Source: Streptomyces fagopyri (GTDB taxonomy: Bacteria > Actinomycetota > Actinomycetes > Streptomycetales > Streptomycetaceae). Taken from it: 64,000 nt of DNA. How positions within the stretch are numbered: position 1 is the first letter of the stretch; every line of letters starts with the position of its first letter. The stretch spans positions 2,542,001 through 2,606,000 of the forward strand of contig NZ_CP045643.1 of assembly GCF_009498275.1 (NCBI RefSeq), written 5' to 3'. The position numbers were made by a program, and so were the translations under genes. A model generated the notes under the pieces. It ran no database searches. It was not told the origin of the DNA and saw nothing but the letters and a program-made list of their open reading frames with translations. This document shows positions 16,027 to 25,261 of the stretch, in pieces.

Positions 16027-16938
16027 GTGGGAGAGAAGGACGGCACACAGGGCGGCAGGCCGGACGGGCATGAGCGACACGAAAAGGACAAGGAGTCCGC
16101 CCGGCTCAGTACGCTGCTGCGCCTTCCGGACGGCGACGACATCGATCTGGCCTCCTACGACGCCCGGGACACCCCCGCCTGGCAGGACGGCAAGACCGCC
16201 GGTCTGGCCGCCATCGCGGACATGCGGGAAGACCTCGCCGACCTGCAGGAACGCCTGTGGGCGGCGAGCACGGCGGGCGACCGGCGGCGTGTGCTGCTGA
16301 TCCTCCAGGGCATGGACACCAGCGGTAAGGGCGGCACCGTGAAGCACGTCGCGGGGATGTTCAACCCGGCCGGCTGCCGTGTCCGCGCCTTCAAGGCGCC
16401 GACCCACGAGGAGAACAAGCACTCCTTCCTGTGGCGGATCAGGCGGGCGCTCCCCGAGGCGGGCGAGATCGGCATCTTCGACCGTTCGCACTACGAGGAC
16501 GTCCTGGTCGCCCGCGTCCGCGAGCTGGCCCCGCACAGAGAGATCACCCGCCGCTACCGGGAGATCAACCGCTTCGAGGAGTCCCTCGCCGACGACGGCG
16601 TCACCGTCCTGAAGTGCTTCCTGCACATCTCCTACGACCAGCAGCGCCGCCGCCTGCTGCGACGTCTCGACAATCCGGCCAAGCACTGGAAGTTCAGCGC
16701 CGGGGACATCGAGGACCGCGCACTGTGGCCCGAGTACCGCAAGGCCTACGAGATCGCGCTCGAGCGCTGCTCCACGCCCCGGGCGCCGTGGTTCGTGGTT
16801 CCCGCCGACCGCAAGTGGTACCGGAACTGGGCGATCGGCACGCTGCTCCTGGAGCACCTGGAAGCGCTGGACCCGCGGTACCCGAAGGCCGACTTCGACG
16901 TGACGGAGTACCGGAAACTGCTGCTGAAGAGCGTTTGA
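16027..16938 (+). CDS. Polyphosphate kinase 2 family protein
   Basis: 303 aa cytosolic PPK2-type phosphotransferase. These enzymes move phosphate between polyphosphate and nucleoside mono- or diphosphates. Walker A is GMDTSGKGG (95-103), Walker B is FDRSHYED (about 148-155), and the lid motif is RRRLLRRLDNPAKHWKF. The length and motifs fit single-domain class I/III PPK2. GTG 16027 follows AAGGGG at 6-7 nt; the first 28 residues are a charged, probably disordered extension. It is transcribed alone. Whether it prefers NMP or NDP cannot be read from the motifs. Confidence 0.9.
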   Translation: MGEKDGTQGGRPDGHERHEKDKESARLSTLLRLPDGDDIDLASYDARDTPAWQDGKTAGLAAIADMREDLADLQERLWAASTAGDRRRVLLILQGMDTSGKGGTVKHVAGMFNPAGCRVRAFKAPTHEENKHSFLWRIRRALPEAGEIGIFDRSHYEDVLVARVRELAPHREITRRYREINRFEESLADDGVTVLKCFLHISYDQQRRRLLRRLDNPAKHWKFSAGDIEDRALWPEYRKAYEIALERCSTPRAPWFVVPADRKWYRNWAIGTLLLEHLEALDPRYPKADFDVTEYRKLLLKSV

Positions 16939-17087
16939 CCCCCACACCCGCGGGGACTGCCCGGCGTATTCCGCGGTCGCCGCGCGCGGCCGGGGTTGCC
17001 ATGGAGCGCACTCCAGGGTGTTCGCTGACGCGGGAAGCACCACGGCGTCTCGACCATGTGGGCGCCGGGTCTCACGAGGAGCACACC

Positions 17088-17912
17088 ATGACGCGGAAGA
17101 TCTGGTTCATCACCGGCGCCTCACGGGGCTTCGGCCGGGAGTGGGCGATCGCGGCGCTGGAACGCGGCGACTCGGTGGCCGCCACCGCCCGTGACCTCTC
17201 CACCCTGGACGATCTCTCCGCGGCCTACGGGGAGCGGTTCCTGCCCCTGCGGCTCGACGTCACGGACCGGGACGCCGACTTCGCCGCCGTGCGCCGGGCG
17301 CACGAGCGGTTCGGGCGCCTCGACGTAGTGGTCAACAACGCCGGTTACGGCCACTTCGGCATGGTCGAGGAGATCACGGAGGCGGAGGCCCGCGCGCAGC
17401 TGGAGACGAACCTGTTCGGGGCGCTGTGGGTCACCCAGGCCGCACTGCCGTTCCTGCGCGAGCAGGGCGCCGGTCACATCCTTCAGGTCTCCTCCATCGG
17501 CGGCATCAGCGCGTTCCCGCTGGTCGGCATCTATCACGCGTCGAAGTGGGCGCTCGAAGGGATCAGCCAGTCGCTGGCCCAGGAGGTGGCCCCCTTCGGC
17601 ATCAAGGTCACTCTGATCGAGCCCGGCGGGTTCGCCACCGACTGGGCCGGCTCCTCGTCGAGCACGTCGCGGCAGTTGCCGGCGTACGCCGAGTACCACG
17701 AGCAGGTACAGGCACAGCGCCGCGAGCGCGTGGGCACCCCGGGCGACCCGCAGGCGTCGGCCGCGGCCGTGCTGGAACTCGTGGACGCCGACGAGCCGCC
17801 CCTGCGCTGCTTCTTCGGCACCGCGCCGCTGGGCATCGCGAAGGCCGACTACGAGCAGCGCCTCGCCACGTGGGAGAAGTGGCAGCAGGTGGCGAAGCTG
17901 GCCCAGGGTTGA
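17088..17912 (+). CDS. Short-chain dehydrogenase/reductase (classical SDR)
   Basis: 274 aa NAD(P)-dependent oxidoreductase. It has the cofactor loop TGASRGFG (about 9-16), NNAG (about 84-87), the catalytic Ser in VSSIGG, and the Tyr/Lys pair in YHASK. The Arg after the Gly-rich loop and the ARD motif (TARDLSTL) favour NADP(H). ATG 17088 has GAGGAGCAC upstream. Substrate unknown; Streptomyces genomes carry many such SDRs. The gene ends directly in front of a nine-copy GC repeat. Confidence 0.9.
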   Translation: MTRKIWFITGASRGFGREWAIAALERGDSVAATARDLSTLDDLSAAYGERFLPLRLDVTDRDADFAAVRRAHERFGRLDVVVNNAGYGHFGMVEEITEAEARAQLETNLFGALWVTQAALPFLREQGAGHILQVSSIGGISAFPLVGIYHASKWALEGISQSLAQEVAPFGIKVTLIEPGGFATDWAGSSSSTSRQLPAYAEYHEQVQAQRRERVGTPGDPQASAAAVLELVDADEPPLRCFFGTAPLGIAKADYEQRLATWEKWQQVAKLAQG

Positions 17913-17929
17913 GCGGCGCCCGGACGGTC

Positions 17930-18023
17930 CGGGGCGGCCGGACGGCCCGGGGCGGCCGGGGCGGCCCGGGGCGGCCGGGGCGGCCGGGGCGGCCCGGGGC
18001 GGCCGGGGCGGCCGGGGCGGCCG
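17930..18023. repeat. Tandem array of GGGGCGGCC, nine copies
   Basis: Nine copies of GGGGCGGCC spaced by 9 or 10 bp (one longer gap after the first) fill the space between the SDR stop and the promoter of the next gene. The tract contains no A and almost no T. It is not coding on the annotated frames and could form strong secondary structure. Confidence 0.9.
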
Positions 18024-18049
18024 GACGGGTGGCTTCCGGGCAGCATCCG

Positions 18050-18078
18050 TTCGACGCACTCGCTATTGTCCGTATAGT
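18050..18078 (+). promoter_or_regulatory. Promoter of the polysaccharide-deacetylase gene
   Basis: TTCGAC (18050-18055) and TATAGT (18073-18078) are separated by exactly 17 bp, inside a locally A/T-rich segment. Transcription would begin near 18085, giving a 5' leader of about 20 nt. Confidence 0.6.
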
Positions 18079-18107
18079 CAGATTTACATCGATATCTTCG
18101 TCCCGTG

Positions 18108-18974
18108 ATGATTCCAGTACGCCGTATCGTCGCGACCTGCGCCCTCGGGGCCCTGGGAGTCGCCCTCTCCGCCTGCGGGACCTCCGGGCCCCCCGGGACC
18201 CCGAAGCCGGCCCCGCCGGGCCCCCCGGCGTCGGCCTCCGGCAGCGCCGTCCCCTCACGGCCGCCCACGCTGGCCCCGGGCCCCGGCGGGCTGACCCCGG
18301 TCTTCACGAACGGCCCGCGCACCCGGGGCAGGACCGTCGCCCTGACCTTCGACGCGGACATGACGGCGGACGAGGGCCCCCGGGCGGCGGGCGGGGAGCA
18401 CTTCGACAATCCGCGGCTGATCAACACGCTCCGCGCGTTCAAGGTCCCGGCGACCGTGTTCATGACGGGGCGCTGGGCCGACCAGTACCCGGCGCAGGCG
18501 AGGGCCCTCGGGCGGGACCCCCTCTTCGAGGTCGCGAACCACTCGTACAGCCACTACGCCTTCACCAAGGACTGCTACGGACTGCCGACCGTCTCCAAGG
18601 ACAGGATGCGGGCGGACGTGGAGCGGGCGTACGCCGCGTTCACGAAGGCGGGCGTGCCCCACGCCATGCCGTACTTCCGCTTCCCCGGCGGGTGCTACGA
18701 CCAGCAGGCGCTGCGGACCCTGAGCGCGGTCGGAGTCACCGCCGTGCAGTGGGACGTGGTGAGCGGGGACGCGTTCGCCACCGACTCCGACGCCGTGGCA
18801 CGGCAGGTGCTGGAGGGCGTGAAGCCCGGGTCCGTCGTCGTCATGCACTGCACCCGCAGTGCGGCTCCGGCGACCGAGCGGGCGCTGCGGACGATCGTCC
18901 CCGAACTGCGGAAGAGGGGTTTCCGTTTCGTCAAGGTGTCCGAACTGATCGGGGCGGCGAACCAGCATCCGTAG
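18108..18974 (+). CDS. Polysaccharide deacetylase (NodB-domain) lipoprotein
   Basis: 288 aa. The N-terminus is a lipoprotein signal with lipobox ALSAC (Cys 23), then a Pro/Gly/Ser linker to about 65, then a NodB/CE4 domain: VALTFDAD (motif 1, with the catalytic-base and metal Asp), NHSYSH (motif 2, metal His pair), YFRFPGGCYD (motif 3) and VVVMHC near the end (motif 5). It should act at the outer face of the membrane on peptidoglycan or other N-acetylated glycans. TFDAD instead of TFDDG is a common variant. GTG 18105 directly before the ATG is an alternative start. Confidence 0.88.
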   Translation: MIPVRRIVATCALGALGVALSACGTSGPPGTPKPAPPGPPASASGSAVPSRPPTLAPGPGGLTPVFTNGPRTRGRTVALTFDADMTADEGPRAAGGEHFDNPRLINTLRAFKVPATVFMTGRWADQYPAQARALGRDPLFEVANHSYSHYAFTKDCYGLPTVSKDRMRADVERAYAAFTKAGVPHAMPYFRFPGGCYDQQALRTLSAVGVTAVQWDVVSGDAFATDSDAVARQVLEGVKPGSVVVMHCTRSAAPATERALRTIVPELRKRGFRFVKVSELIGAANQHP

Positions 18975-18993
18975 GAGCCCCGGCGGTCCGCCT

Positions 18994-18999
18994 TACGCT
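18994..18999 (+). promoter_or_regulatory. -10 element for a leaderless small zinc-ribbon gene
   Basis: TACGCT ends 6 nt before the ATG at 19006, with no ribosome-binding site between them. This geometry is that of a leaderless message. Confidence 0.45.
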
Positions 19000-19005
19000 G
19001 GGCCC

Positions 19006-19185
19006 ATGAGCGAGGACCACCGCAGCACCCCGGGCGCGCCGGCCGCCCCCTCCGTGACCGGCCCACCGTTCGCCGAGTGCGTGCTGTGCCGCAAGCCGAC
19101 CGAGTACCCCGAGTCCCACAAGGGCGTCACGCTGTGCCCGGTCTGCGCGTGGCAGGAGGCACAGCGGACGGCCTGCTCCGGGTGA
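19006..19185 (+). CDS. Small zinc-ribbon protein (59 aa)
   Basis: A 59-residue frame, MSEDHRSTPGAP at its start and TACSG at its end. Residues 25-48 hold two Cys pairs (CVLC and CPVC) 20 residues apart, separated by RKPTEYPESHKGVTL, the pattern of a treble-clef or zinc-ribbon knuckle. The first 20 residues are disordered. A -10-like TACGCT stands 6 nt before the ATG, so leaderless expression is likely. The codon pattern (third positions nearly all G/C) supports real coding. It may be a small nucleic-acid-binding or scaffold protein; function unknown. Confidence 0.7.
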   Translation: MSEDHRSTPGAPAAPSVTGPPFAECVLCRKPTEYPESHKGVTLCPVCAWQEAQRTACSG

Positions 19186-19261
19186 AGCCCGGTACGCCCG
19201 CCACGTCCGCCCCCGCCGGTTGATGGCTGCCCCTGGCCGGGGTGCCTCTGGTGGGGCCCCC

Positions 19262-19336
19262 GTCACGATGGCCCCCGTCACGGTGGTCCCGGTCGCGGTG
19301 GCCCCCGTCACGGTGGCCCCGGTCACGGTGGTCCCG
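19262..19336. repeat. 15-bp tandem repeat, five copies
   Basis: Five adjacent 15-bp units of the type GTCACGGTGGCCCCG fill most of the gap between the zinc-ribbon gene and the ABC permease stop. Read in frame on the plus strand they would give (VTVAP)n, but no start or upstream gene supports translation. Confidence 0.9.
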
Positions 19337-19360
19337 GTCGTTCCGGTCGTGTCCGTGCGT

Positions 19361-20032
19361 TCAGGGCGACCGGCGTGAGGTGAGCGCGCAGGCCGCCGCG
19401 ACCGCTGCCGCCGCGAGCAGCGTGGCACCCGCCAGCGGCAGCAGCGGAGCGGGAACCGTACCCGTCCGCGAGCCGCTGACCAGGTCCGTCAGCGCCGCCC
19501 GCGCCGGTGAGCCCGGCGCCACCAGGGCGAGCAGCACCACCAGCAGCAGCGCCGGAACCGCGCGTCCCGGCGTGCGCAGCAGCGGCCAGGTCGTGAGCGC
19601 GCCGACCGCCGTACCGATCAGGGCGCACACCAGCGCGACGAGCAGCCCCGCACCGGCCGCGGCGAGCACCGGCACCCGTTTCTGGTGGTCCGTGCTCGTC
19701 GGGTCGCTGATCAGCGTGACGACCAGGGTGGCCGCGGCGCCGATGAGTACGGCCGTCGCCAGCGCGACGAGCAGACAGGCGAGGTGCGCCCGGCCGGGTC
19801 CGGCCGCCGCGCTCGTACAACCGCGGGCCGCGGGCGGCTCGTTGGTGGCGCAGACCCGGACCAGCCAGGCGGCGACGGGGAGCACCGCGGCGGCCGCGTA
19901 GCCGAGCGAGTCGAGCACCGGCTGCCCGCTCTGGACGCCGATCCCGAGGAAGGCCGCGTACAGGACGAACGGGGGCAGCCAGCGCTGGGAGCGCAGCAGC
20001 AGGGAGGTCTGGTAGCGCAGCAGCGCGGTCAT
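19361..20032 (-). CDS. ABC transporter membrane subunit
   Basis: 223 aa, very hydrophobic with about six predicted membrane segments (for example WLPPFVLYAAFLGIGV, LACLLVALATAVLIGAAATL, AAAGAGLLVALVCALIGTAV). No named permease family is recognisable. Its ATG overlaps the stop of the ATP-binding gene by 4 bp (ATGA), so it is the transmembrane half of a two-gene ABC exporter. Substrate not known; small exporters of this type often move antibiotics or peptides, but nothing here proves that. Confidence 0.75.
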   Translation of the reverse strand: MTALLRYQTSLLLRSQRWLPPFVLYAAFLGIGVQSGQPVLDSLGYAAAAVLPVAAWLVRVCATNEPPAARGCTSAAAGPGRAHLACLLVALATAVLIGAAATLVVTLISDPTSTDHQKRVPVLAAAGAGLLVALVCALIGTAVGALTTWPLLRTPGRAVPALLLVVLLALVAPGSPARAALTDLVSGSRTGTVPAPLLPLAGATLLAAAAVAAACALTSRRSP

Positions 20033-21081
20033 CGGCGGCTTCCGGTTCCCAGCGGCGGTACGTCGTTCCGCGGGACGTCGTCCGGCGGGACCTCGTCCCG
20101 CGGTACGTCGGGCACGGATCGCGGCGCCACGTCCGCCGGCCCCACGCCCCCGGGTGCAAGGTCGCCAGGCTCCACGCCCCCGGACGCCGGGTCTCCACGC
20201 TCCACGCCCCCGGGCTCCTTGTCTCCCGACTCCACGCTTCCCTGCGCCACGCTCACCACGTGCCAGGGCGGGTGTGCCGTCAGCAGGGCGCGCAGCACGA
20301 CGTCCGAGCGGGACGCCGGCACGGTCAGCCGTACGGTACCCGGTGCCGTCTCGTCGGCCGCCGTGACGAGACGTACCACGTCGGCCGGCGGTTCGGCGTC
20401 CGGCGGACCCTGGACCTCGACGACGACGTGCGGTCCCCCCGGCGTCGCGGCGGCCGGCCGCGGGCGGCGGTCGAGGGCGCCGCCGGCCACCGTGTACGTC
20501 GCGTCCGGGGACCCGGCGAGCCGCCGTGGGTCGTGGTCGACGAACACCACCGCTCCCCCGGCCGCGGTGCGTTCGGCGACGGCGCGTTCGAGTTCGGCGC
20601 GGGCGGCGGCGTCGAGGCCGGTCCAGGCCTCGTCCAGGACGAGCAGTTCCGGCGCGGCGAGCAGGGCCTGCGCGACGGCGACCTTCTGGCTGCCGCCCTT
20701 GGACAGCTCCTCCATCGGCGTACCGGCGTGGGCGGCGGCGCCCAGCCGCTCCAGCCACTGCCCGGCGGCGCGTGCGGCGGCCGGGCGGGCCAGGCCGTGG
20801 ACGGCGCCGAGGTGGGTGAGGTAGTCCGACGCGGTGAAGGGGAGCGCCGCGGGGAACCGCTCGGGGACGTAGGCCGTGCGCGGGCGCCCGGTGATCCGCC
20901 CCTCGGTGGGTGCGTCGATCCCGGCGAGGAGACGCAGGAGGGTGGACTTCCCGGTGCCGTTGGCGCCCTCGACGCGGACCAGCGTGCCGGGGGTGACGTC
21001 GAGGTCGACACCGCGCAGGATCCAGGAGCCCCGGAGCCCGTAGCGGCGCCCGACGCCCTCCAGTCGTAGACCTTTGTTCAT
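20029..21081 (-). CDS. ABC transporter ATP-binding subunit with repetitive C-terminal extension
   Basis: 350 aa. The first 205 residues are an ABC ATPase: Walker A GANGTGKST (about 38-46), signature LSKGGSQ (about 125-131, slightly degenerate from LSGGQ), Walker B LLVLDEAWTGLD, and the H-loop in VFVDHD. After about 210 comes a small alpha/beta domain (HVVVEVQGPPDAE onward), then 70 disordered residues rich in G, D, P and E with near-repeats such as GGVERGDPASGGVEPGD and VPRDEVPPDDVPRNDVPP. The tail is unusual for a transporter ATPase. ATG 21081. It is coupled to the permease by the 4-bp overlap. Confidence 0.85.
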   Translation of the reverse strand: MNKGLRLEGVGRRYGLRGSWILRGVDLDVTPGTLVRVEGANGTGKSTLLRLLAGIDAPTEGRITGRPRTAYVPERFPAALPFTASDYLTHLGAVHGLARPAAARAAGQWLERLGAAAHAGTPMEELSKGGSQKVAVAQALLAAPELLVLDEAWTGLDAAARAELERAVAERTAAGGAVVFVDHDPRRLAGSPDATYTVAGGALDRRPRPAAATPGGPHVVVEVQGPPDAEPPADVVRLVTAADETAPGTVRLTVPASRSDVVLRALLTAHPPWHVVSVAQGSVESGDKEPGGVERGDPASGGVEPGDLAPGGVGPADVAPRSVPDVPRDEVPPDDVPRNDVPPLGTGSRR

Positions 21082-21150
21082 GCGGTCATCCTCGCGCGGG
21101 CGGGGCGGCACGCGCCGGAGAACGGATCTTCCGCCTGGCACACTGGGGAG

Positions 21151-21879
21151 GTGACCAGCGACCCCACCCCCTCCGACGACAGTCCCTTCCGCGACGAGCC
21201 CATGCCACGCGACGAGGCACCGCAGTTCGTGCTGCCCATGGTCGTGCGTATCGAGAAGGCCGCTCCCCCGGCCCGTACGGACGCGCTGGAGACCGCGGCC
21301 CGCGCCGTGCTGACGATCCTCGCCGACGAGCGGTCGCTGGGGGACGGCGAGTGGGCGCAGGCCATGCGGGACTGGCAGGACGCGCGGATCCGCAAGGTCG
21401 TACGGCGGGCGCGCGGCGCGGAGTGGCGGCGGGCCGAGGCCCTGCCCGGCATCACGGTGACCGGGAAGTCGGCCGAGGTACGGGTCTTCCCGCCGGTCCC
21501 GCTGGACGGATGGCCGAAGGATCTCGCCCGGCTCCAGGTCTCCGGTACGGAACTCGACGACCCGCGGCCGCCGCTGGACGCCGGCACCACGGCGCCGACG
21601 TTGTGGCTCAACCCCCATGTCGGCATGTCCGCCGGCAAGACGATGGCGCAGGCCGGGCACGGTGCCCAACTGGCCTGGTGGGAGCTGTCGGACGAGGAGC
21701 GGGCCGCCTGGCGCGACGCCGGTCTGCCGCTCGCGGTCCGTACCGCCGACAAGGACCGCTGGGGTGAACTCGTCGTCTCCGGAATGCCGTTGGTCCGGGA
21801 CGCGGGCTTCACGGAGATCGCGCCCGGGGAAACCGTCGTGGTCGAAGGCGTGGACCGCGTCAGGTCCCTCGCGCGCTGA
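21151..21879 (+). CDS. Peptidyl-tRNA hydrolase, PTH2-type
   Basis: 242 aa; the C-terminal half carries the PTH2 fold signature WLNPHVGMSAGKTMAQAGHG (about 150-169), where the Lys and the His-bearing helix form the active site. PTH2 enzymes free tRNA from stalled peptidyl-tRNA. The N-terminal 140 residues are an extension beyond the roughly 120-aa archaeal/eukaryotic enzyme, a form seen in actinobacteria. GTG 21151 follows CACACT by 6 nt with GGGGAG directly abutting the start, so translation may be leaderless. The classic bacterial Pth is a different fold and probably encoded elsewhere. Confidence 0.85.
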   Translation: MTSDPTPSDDSPFRDEPMPRDEAPQFVLPMVVRIEKAAPPARTDALETAARAVLTILADERSLGDGEWAQAMRDWQDARIRKVVRRARGAEWRRAEALPGITVTGKSAEVRVFPPVPLDGWPKDLARLQVSGTELDDPRPPLDAGTTAPTLWLNPHVGMSAGKTMAQAGHGAQLAWWELSDEERAAWRDAGLPLAVRTADKDRWGELVVSGMPLVRDAGFTEIAPGETVVVEGVDRVRSLAR

Positions 21880-21972
21880 CGACGGTCGGGGCCGCCGGAC
21901 GGCCGCTCCGCGTCGCGCCCACCCCGCGCCGACGCCCCCGGGCCCGGTGGAGCCGCAGGAGCCGACGACGCC

Positions 21973-22290
21973 GTGGACGAACGCCTCGCCGAGCGGAACC
22001 TCCACCGGCGGGTCGCTGTCGTCCTCCCCGGCCACCTGGCCGCGATGCCCCTCGCCGCCCGCAGCGACGTCGTCCGTCTCGTCCCCACCGCACCCTCCGG
22101 TGCCGCCCCCTCCCCCCTGGCCGACGCCGCCGCCGTCCTCGGTCTGCGCCTCCTCGACATCCCGCTCCCCCTGCCGCCCCTGACCATCGGCACGGCATGG
22201 CACCCCCGCCCCGCGGCCGGCGGAGGCCACCACTGGCTCCGCGACGCCGTCCGCCGCACGCTTCACGCGTCCGCCGGCTCGACCGTCTGA
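21973..22290 (+). pseudogene. Remnant of a LysR-family regulator, C-terminal part only
   Basis: The 105-residue frame (VDERLAERNLHRRVAVVLPG onward, with WHPRPAAGGGHHWLRDAVRR near its end) aligns by eye with the last third of LysR effector-binding domains, including the SDVVRLVP strand and the WHPR...WLR end. No winged-helix DNA-binding domain or first effector subdomain lies upstream; 21880-21972 is noncoding. It therefore looks like a decayed gene rather than a working regulator. A free-standing short protein cannot be ruled out, since a GTG start is present, but no ribosome-binding site is obvious. Confidence 0.55.
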
Positions 22291-22461
22291 CGTGATCCGT
22301 CGGCGCCGACCCTCACCGACGGTGGTGACCTGCGGACTTGACCGTTTCCGAGTAATCGCTTTAGATGCGCTTGAACATTCCGGCCGTCCCTCACGTATCT
22401 CAGGGCACTGGCCGGGTGCGGGTGTCCGACGACCGGTCGGTGTCCCCCGGGGAGGCTCATC

Positions 22462-23250
22462 TTGCGGCGTGTCAACGGTTCGGCGCTCGTCATCGCGGCA
22501 CTCGTCGCCACGGTCGGCGCGCTCGCGTTCCCCGTGTGGTCGTACGCCGACCGCGCGGGCACCGGACAGGCGAATCTGGCGGCGGGGACGGTGAACACAC
22601 GGTGGGGGCCCCTGTCCGCCTCCGACCGCGATCTGATCGTACGAGTGCGCCTGGCGGGTCTCTGGGAACTGCCGGCGGGACAGCAGGCGGTCGAACGGGC
22701 CCCCACCAAGGCCGTCAAGGAGGCGGGCGACCACCTGATCGTCGGCCACACCGACCTCGACAGGCGGGTGCGGGTCATCGCGGCCCAGCTGAACGTCGAA
22801 CTGCCGAACCAGCCCAACGCCCAGCAGCAGGGCTGGTTGCAGGAGCTGACGGCGGCGACCGGCAAGGAGTACGAGCGGAAGTTCGCGAACCTCCTGCGGG
22901 CCGCGCACGGCAAGATCTTCCCGGCCATCGGCGCGGTGCGCAACAGCACCCGCAACTCGCTGGTCCGGCAACTGGCCACGGACGCCAACCAGACCGTGCT
23001 CGACCACATCACGGTGCTGGAGAAGACCGGGAGCGTCGACTTCGACGCCATCGCCAACGACACGGCGGCCCTCTCGACCGCCAGCCCGACCGGGCCCGCC
23101 GCACCGGCCGCCGGGGCGACGGTGCCCTCCGCGCCGCCGGTCCGGCCGGACCCCGGCGTCACCACCTCGTCGGACCCGTCGCCCGCGGCGCCGGGCCAGG
23201 TCGACACCGCCCGGCCGGAGCCCTCCGACCCGGACAGCCTGCTGGGGTAG
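22462..23250 (+). CDS. DUF4142 secreted protein
   Basis: 262 aa. A signal peptide ([20 protein letters not shown], residues 2-21) is followed by a helical DUF4142 domain at about 45-195 ([20 protein letters not shown] through [17 protein letters not shown]) and a Pro/Ala/Ser tail of about 60 residues. DUF4142 is a ferritin-like four-helix family found in envelope proteins; function unknown. TTG 22462 has GGGGAGG at about 7 nt. It lies 176 bp upstream of the DUF692 gene on the same strand; shared transcription is possible. Confidence 0.85.
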   Translation: MRRVNGSALVIAALVATVGALAFPVWSYADRAGTGQANLAAGTVNTRWGPLSASDRDLIVRVRLAGLWELPAGQQAVERAPTKAVKEAGDHLIVGHTDLDRRVRVIAAQLNVELPNQPNAQQQGWLQELTAATGKEYERKFANLLRAAHGKIFPAIGAVRNSTRNSLVRQLATDANQTVLDHITVLEKTGSVDFDAIANDTAALSTASPTGPAAPAAGATVPSAPPVRPDPGVTTSSDPSPAAPGQVDTARPEPSDPDSLLG

Positions 23251-23426
23251 CCGGGGCGGGGCCCGGGCGGTGCCGCGCACCCGGCCGAACCTCAAATGTT
23301 GCTCTGAACGTCCGCCCTGTCGGATTGGGCCCGCGCTCCCGGGGCCATGACCCCGTCACACCGCGGGACGGGTCCGTCATGGGGAGACGACGGCACGGCC
23401 TGGCAGGACGTGACGGAGGAGGGGAC

Positions 23427-24926
23427 ATGACGCGACTGGGACGGCTGGGAACGGGAATCGGGTGGCGGCCGGAGATCGCCGAGGCCGTGGAGCACATGCC
23501 GGGCGTCGACTGGGTCGAGGCCGTGTCGGAGAACCTGTGTCCCGGGCATCTTCCCGAGTCACTGCGGCGGTTGCGCGAACGGGGCGTCACGGTGGTGCCG
23601 CACGGCGTCTCGCTCGGTCTCGGCGGCGCGGACCGCCCCGACGAGTCGCGCCTCGCCGCCCTCGCCGAGCGCGCCGAGGCGCTGGGCGCCCCGCTGGTCA
23701 CGGAGCACATCGCGTTCGTACGGGCCGGGGGCGCCCTCACCGCGTCGCCGGCGCTGGAGGCCGGGCACCTGCTGCCGGTGCCGCGCACCCGGGACGCGCT
23801 GGACGTGCTGTGCGAGAACGTCCGGATCGCCCAGGCCGCGCTGCCCGTCCCGCTGGCCGTGGAGAACATCGCCGCGCTGCTGCGCTGGCCGGGCGAGGAG
23901 ATGACCGAGGGGCAGTTCCTGTACGACCTGGTGGACCGCACCGGCGTACGCCTGCTCATCGACGTCGCCAACCTCCACACCAACCACGTCAACCGCGGCG
24001 AGGACCCGGCCAGGGCCCTGGCCGAACTCCCCGTCGAGGCCATCGCCTACGTGCATGTCGCCGGTGGCGTCGAACGCGACGGCGTCTGGCACGACAGCCA
24101 CGCCCACCCGGTGCCCCGCCCGGTCCTCGACATCCTGGCCGATCTGGCGTCCCGGGTGACCCCACCGGGAGTCCTCCTGGAACGCGACGAGAACTTTCCC
24201 CGGCCGGGCGAACTGGAGAGGGAACTGGCCGCGATCAGGGAAACGCTGGCGAAGGCCGGAGCGACGCCGAGGAGCCAAGCCGCGGCGACGAGCGCGCCGT
24301 CGCCGCAGCCGGCCGCGTCCGGCACCTCCGGCACGTCCGGCACGTCCGGCACCTCCGGCACGTCTGTTCTCGCCCTCGCCCTCGCTCCCACACCCACCCC
24401 CGCGCCCCCTGCCGACCCCGGCCGCGCCCCCCTTCCCGGCCCCGGCCCGGACCTCGGCTCCACACCCCTCGTCACCCTCGACCTCGACCCCGACCCCGAC
24501 CCAGGCCTCCCGCCCGCCCGTCAGCGCCTGGCCCTCGCGCAGGCCGCACTGCTCTCCGCGCTCGTCGCGGGGACCCCGGTTCCCGAGGGGTTCGACCGGG
24601 TGCGGACGGGAGTGCAGGCGCGGGCCCTCGCCGCCAAGCGCGCGGATGTCGTCGCGAAGGTGGCGGCGGAGCTGCCGGAGCTGCTCGGCGCCGGCTACCG
24701 GGCCGCCTTCCTCGGGTACGCGCGGGGTCGTCCGATGACCGGCGGCTACCGTCGCGACGCACTGGACTTCGCCGAGCACCTGCTGCTCGCCGGGCACCCG
24801 CGGGACGCACGGACACGCCATCTGTTGCGCGACTGGTGGCTGGAGCGCTCCGGCCCGGCACCCCGCTCACAACGGCCGGCGGCCCGGCTGGCCCGCGTCA
24901 CCCGCCGGGCACTGCTGCGCCGCTGA
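23427..24926 (+). CDS. DUF692 (MbnB/TglH-like) enzyme with C-terminal extra domain
   Basis: 499 aa. Residues 1-275 form the DUF692 TIM barrel with all expected metal ligands: [52 protein letters not shown] and LLERDENFP. Characterised members (MbnB, TglH, ChrH) are di- or tri-iron oxygenases that modify Cys residues of ribosomal peptides. Residues 280-370 are a Ser/Thr/Pro/Asp linker with a 9-bp DNA repeat giving (GTS)5. Residues 370-499 are a helical domain ([21 protein letters not shown], then [10 protein letters not shown]), in the position where separate partner proteins (MbnC, TglI) occur; I recall a Pfam family named after the S. coelicolor homologue SCO6045. ATG 23427 has GGAGGAGGGG upstream. 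No short Cys-bearing precursor gene is recognisable next to it. Confidence 0.88.
   Translation: MTRLGRLGTGIGWRPEIAEAVEHMPGVDWVEAVSENLCPGHLPESLRRLRERGVTVVPHGVSLGLGGADRPDESRLAALAERAEALGAPLVTEHIAFVRAGGALTASPALEAGHLLPVPRTRDALDVLCENVRIAQAALPVPLAVENIAALLRWPGEEMTEGQFLYDLVDRTGVRLLIDVANLHTNHVNRGEDPARALAELPVEAIAYVHVAGGVERDGVWHDSHAHPVPRPVLDILADLASRVTPPGVLLERDENFPRPGELERELAAIRETLAKAGATPRSQAAATSAPSPQPAASGTSGTSGTSGTSGTSVLALALAPTPTPAPPADPGRAPLPGPGPDLGSTPLVTLDLDPDPDPGLPPARQRLALAQAALLSALVAGTPVPEGFDRVRTGVQARALAAKRADVVAKVAAELPELLGAGYRAAFLGYARGRPMTGGYRRDALDFAEHLLLAGHPRDARTRHLLRDWWLERSGPAPRSQRPAARLARVTRRALLRR
24319..24363. repeat. 9-bp coding repeat in the DUF692 linker
   Basis: Five copies of GGCAC(C/G)TCC encode (Gly-Thr-Ser)5 in the linker between the barrel and the C-terminal domain. 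Copy-number change would stay in frame and alter only linker length. Confidence 0.85.
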
Positions 24927-25261
<335 letters not shown>

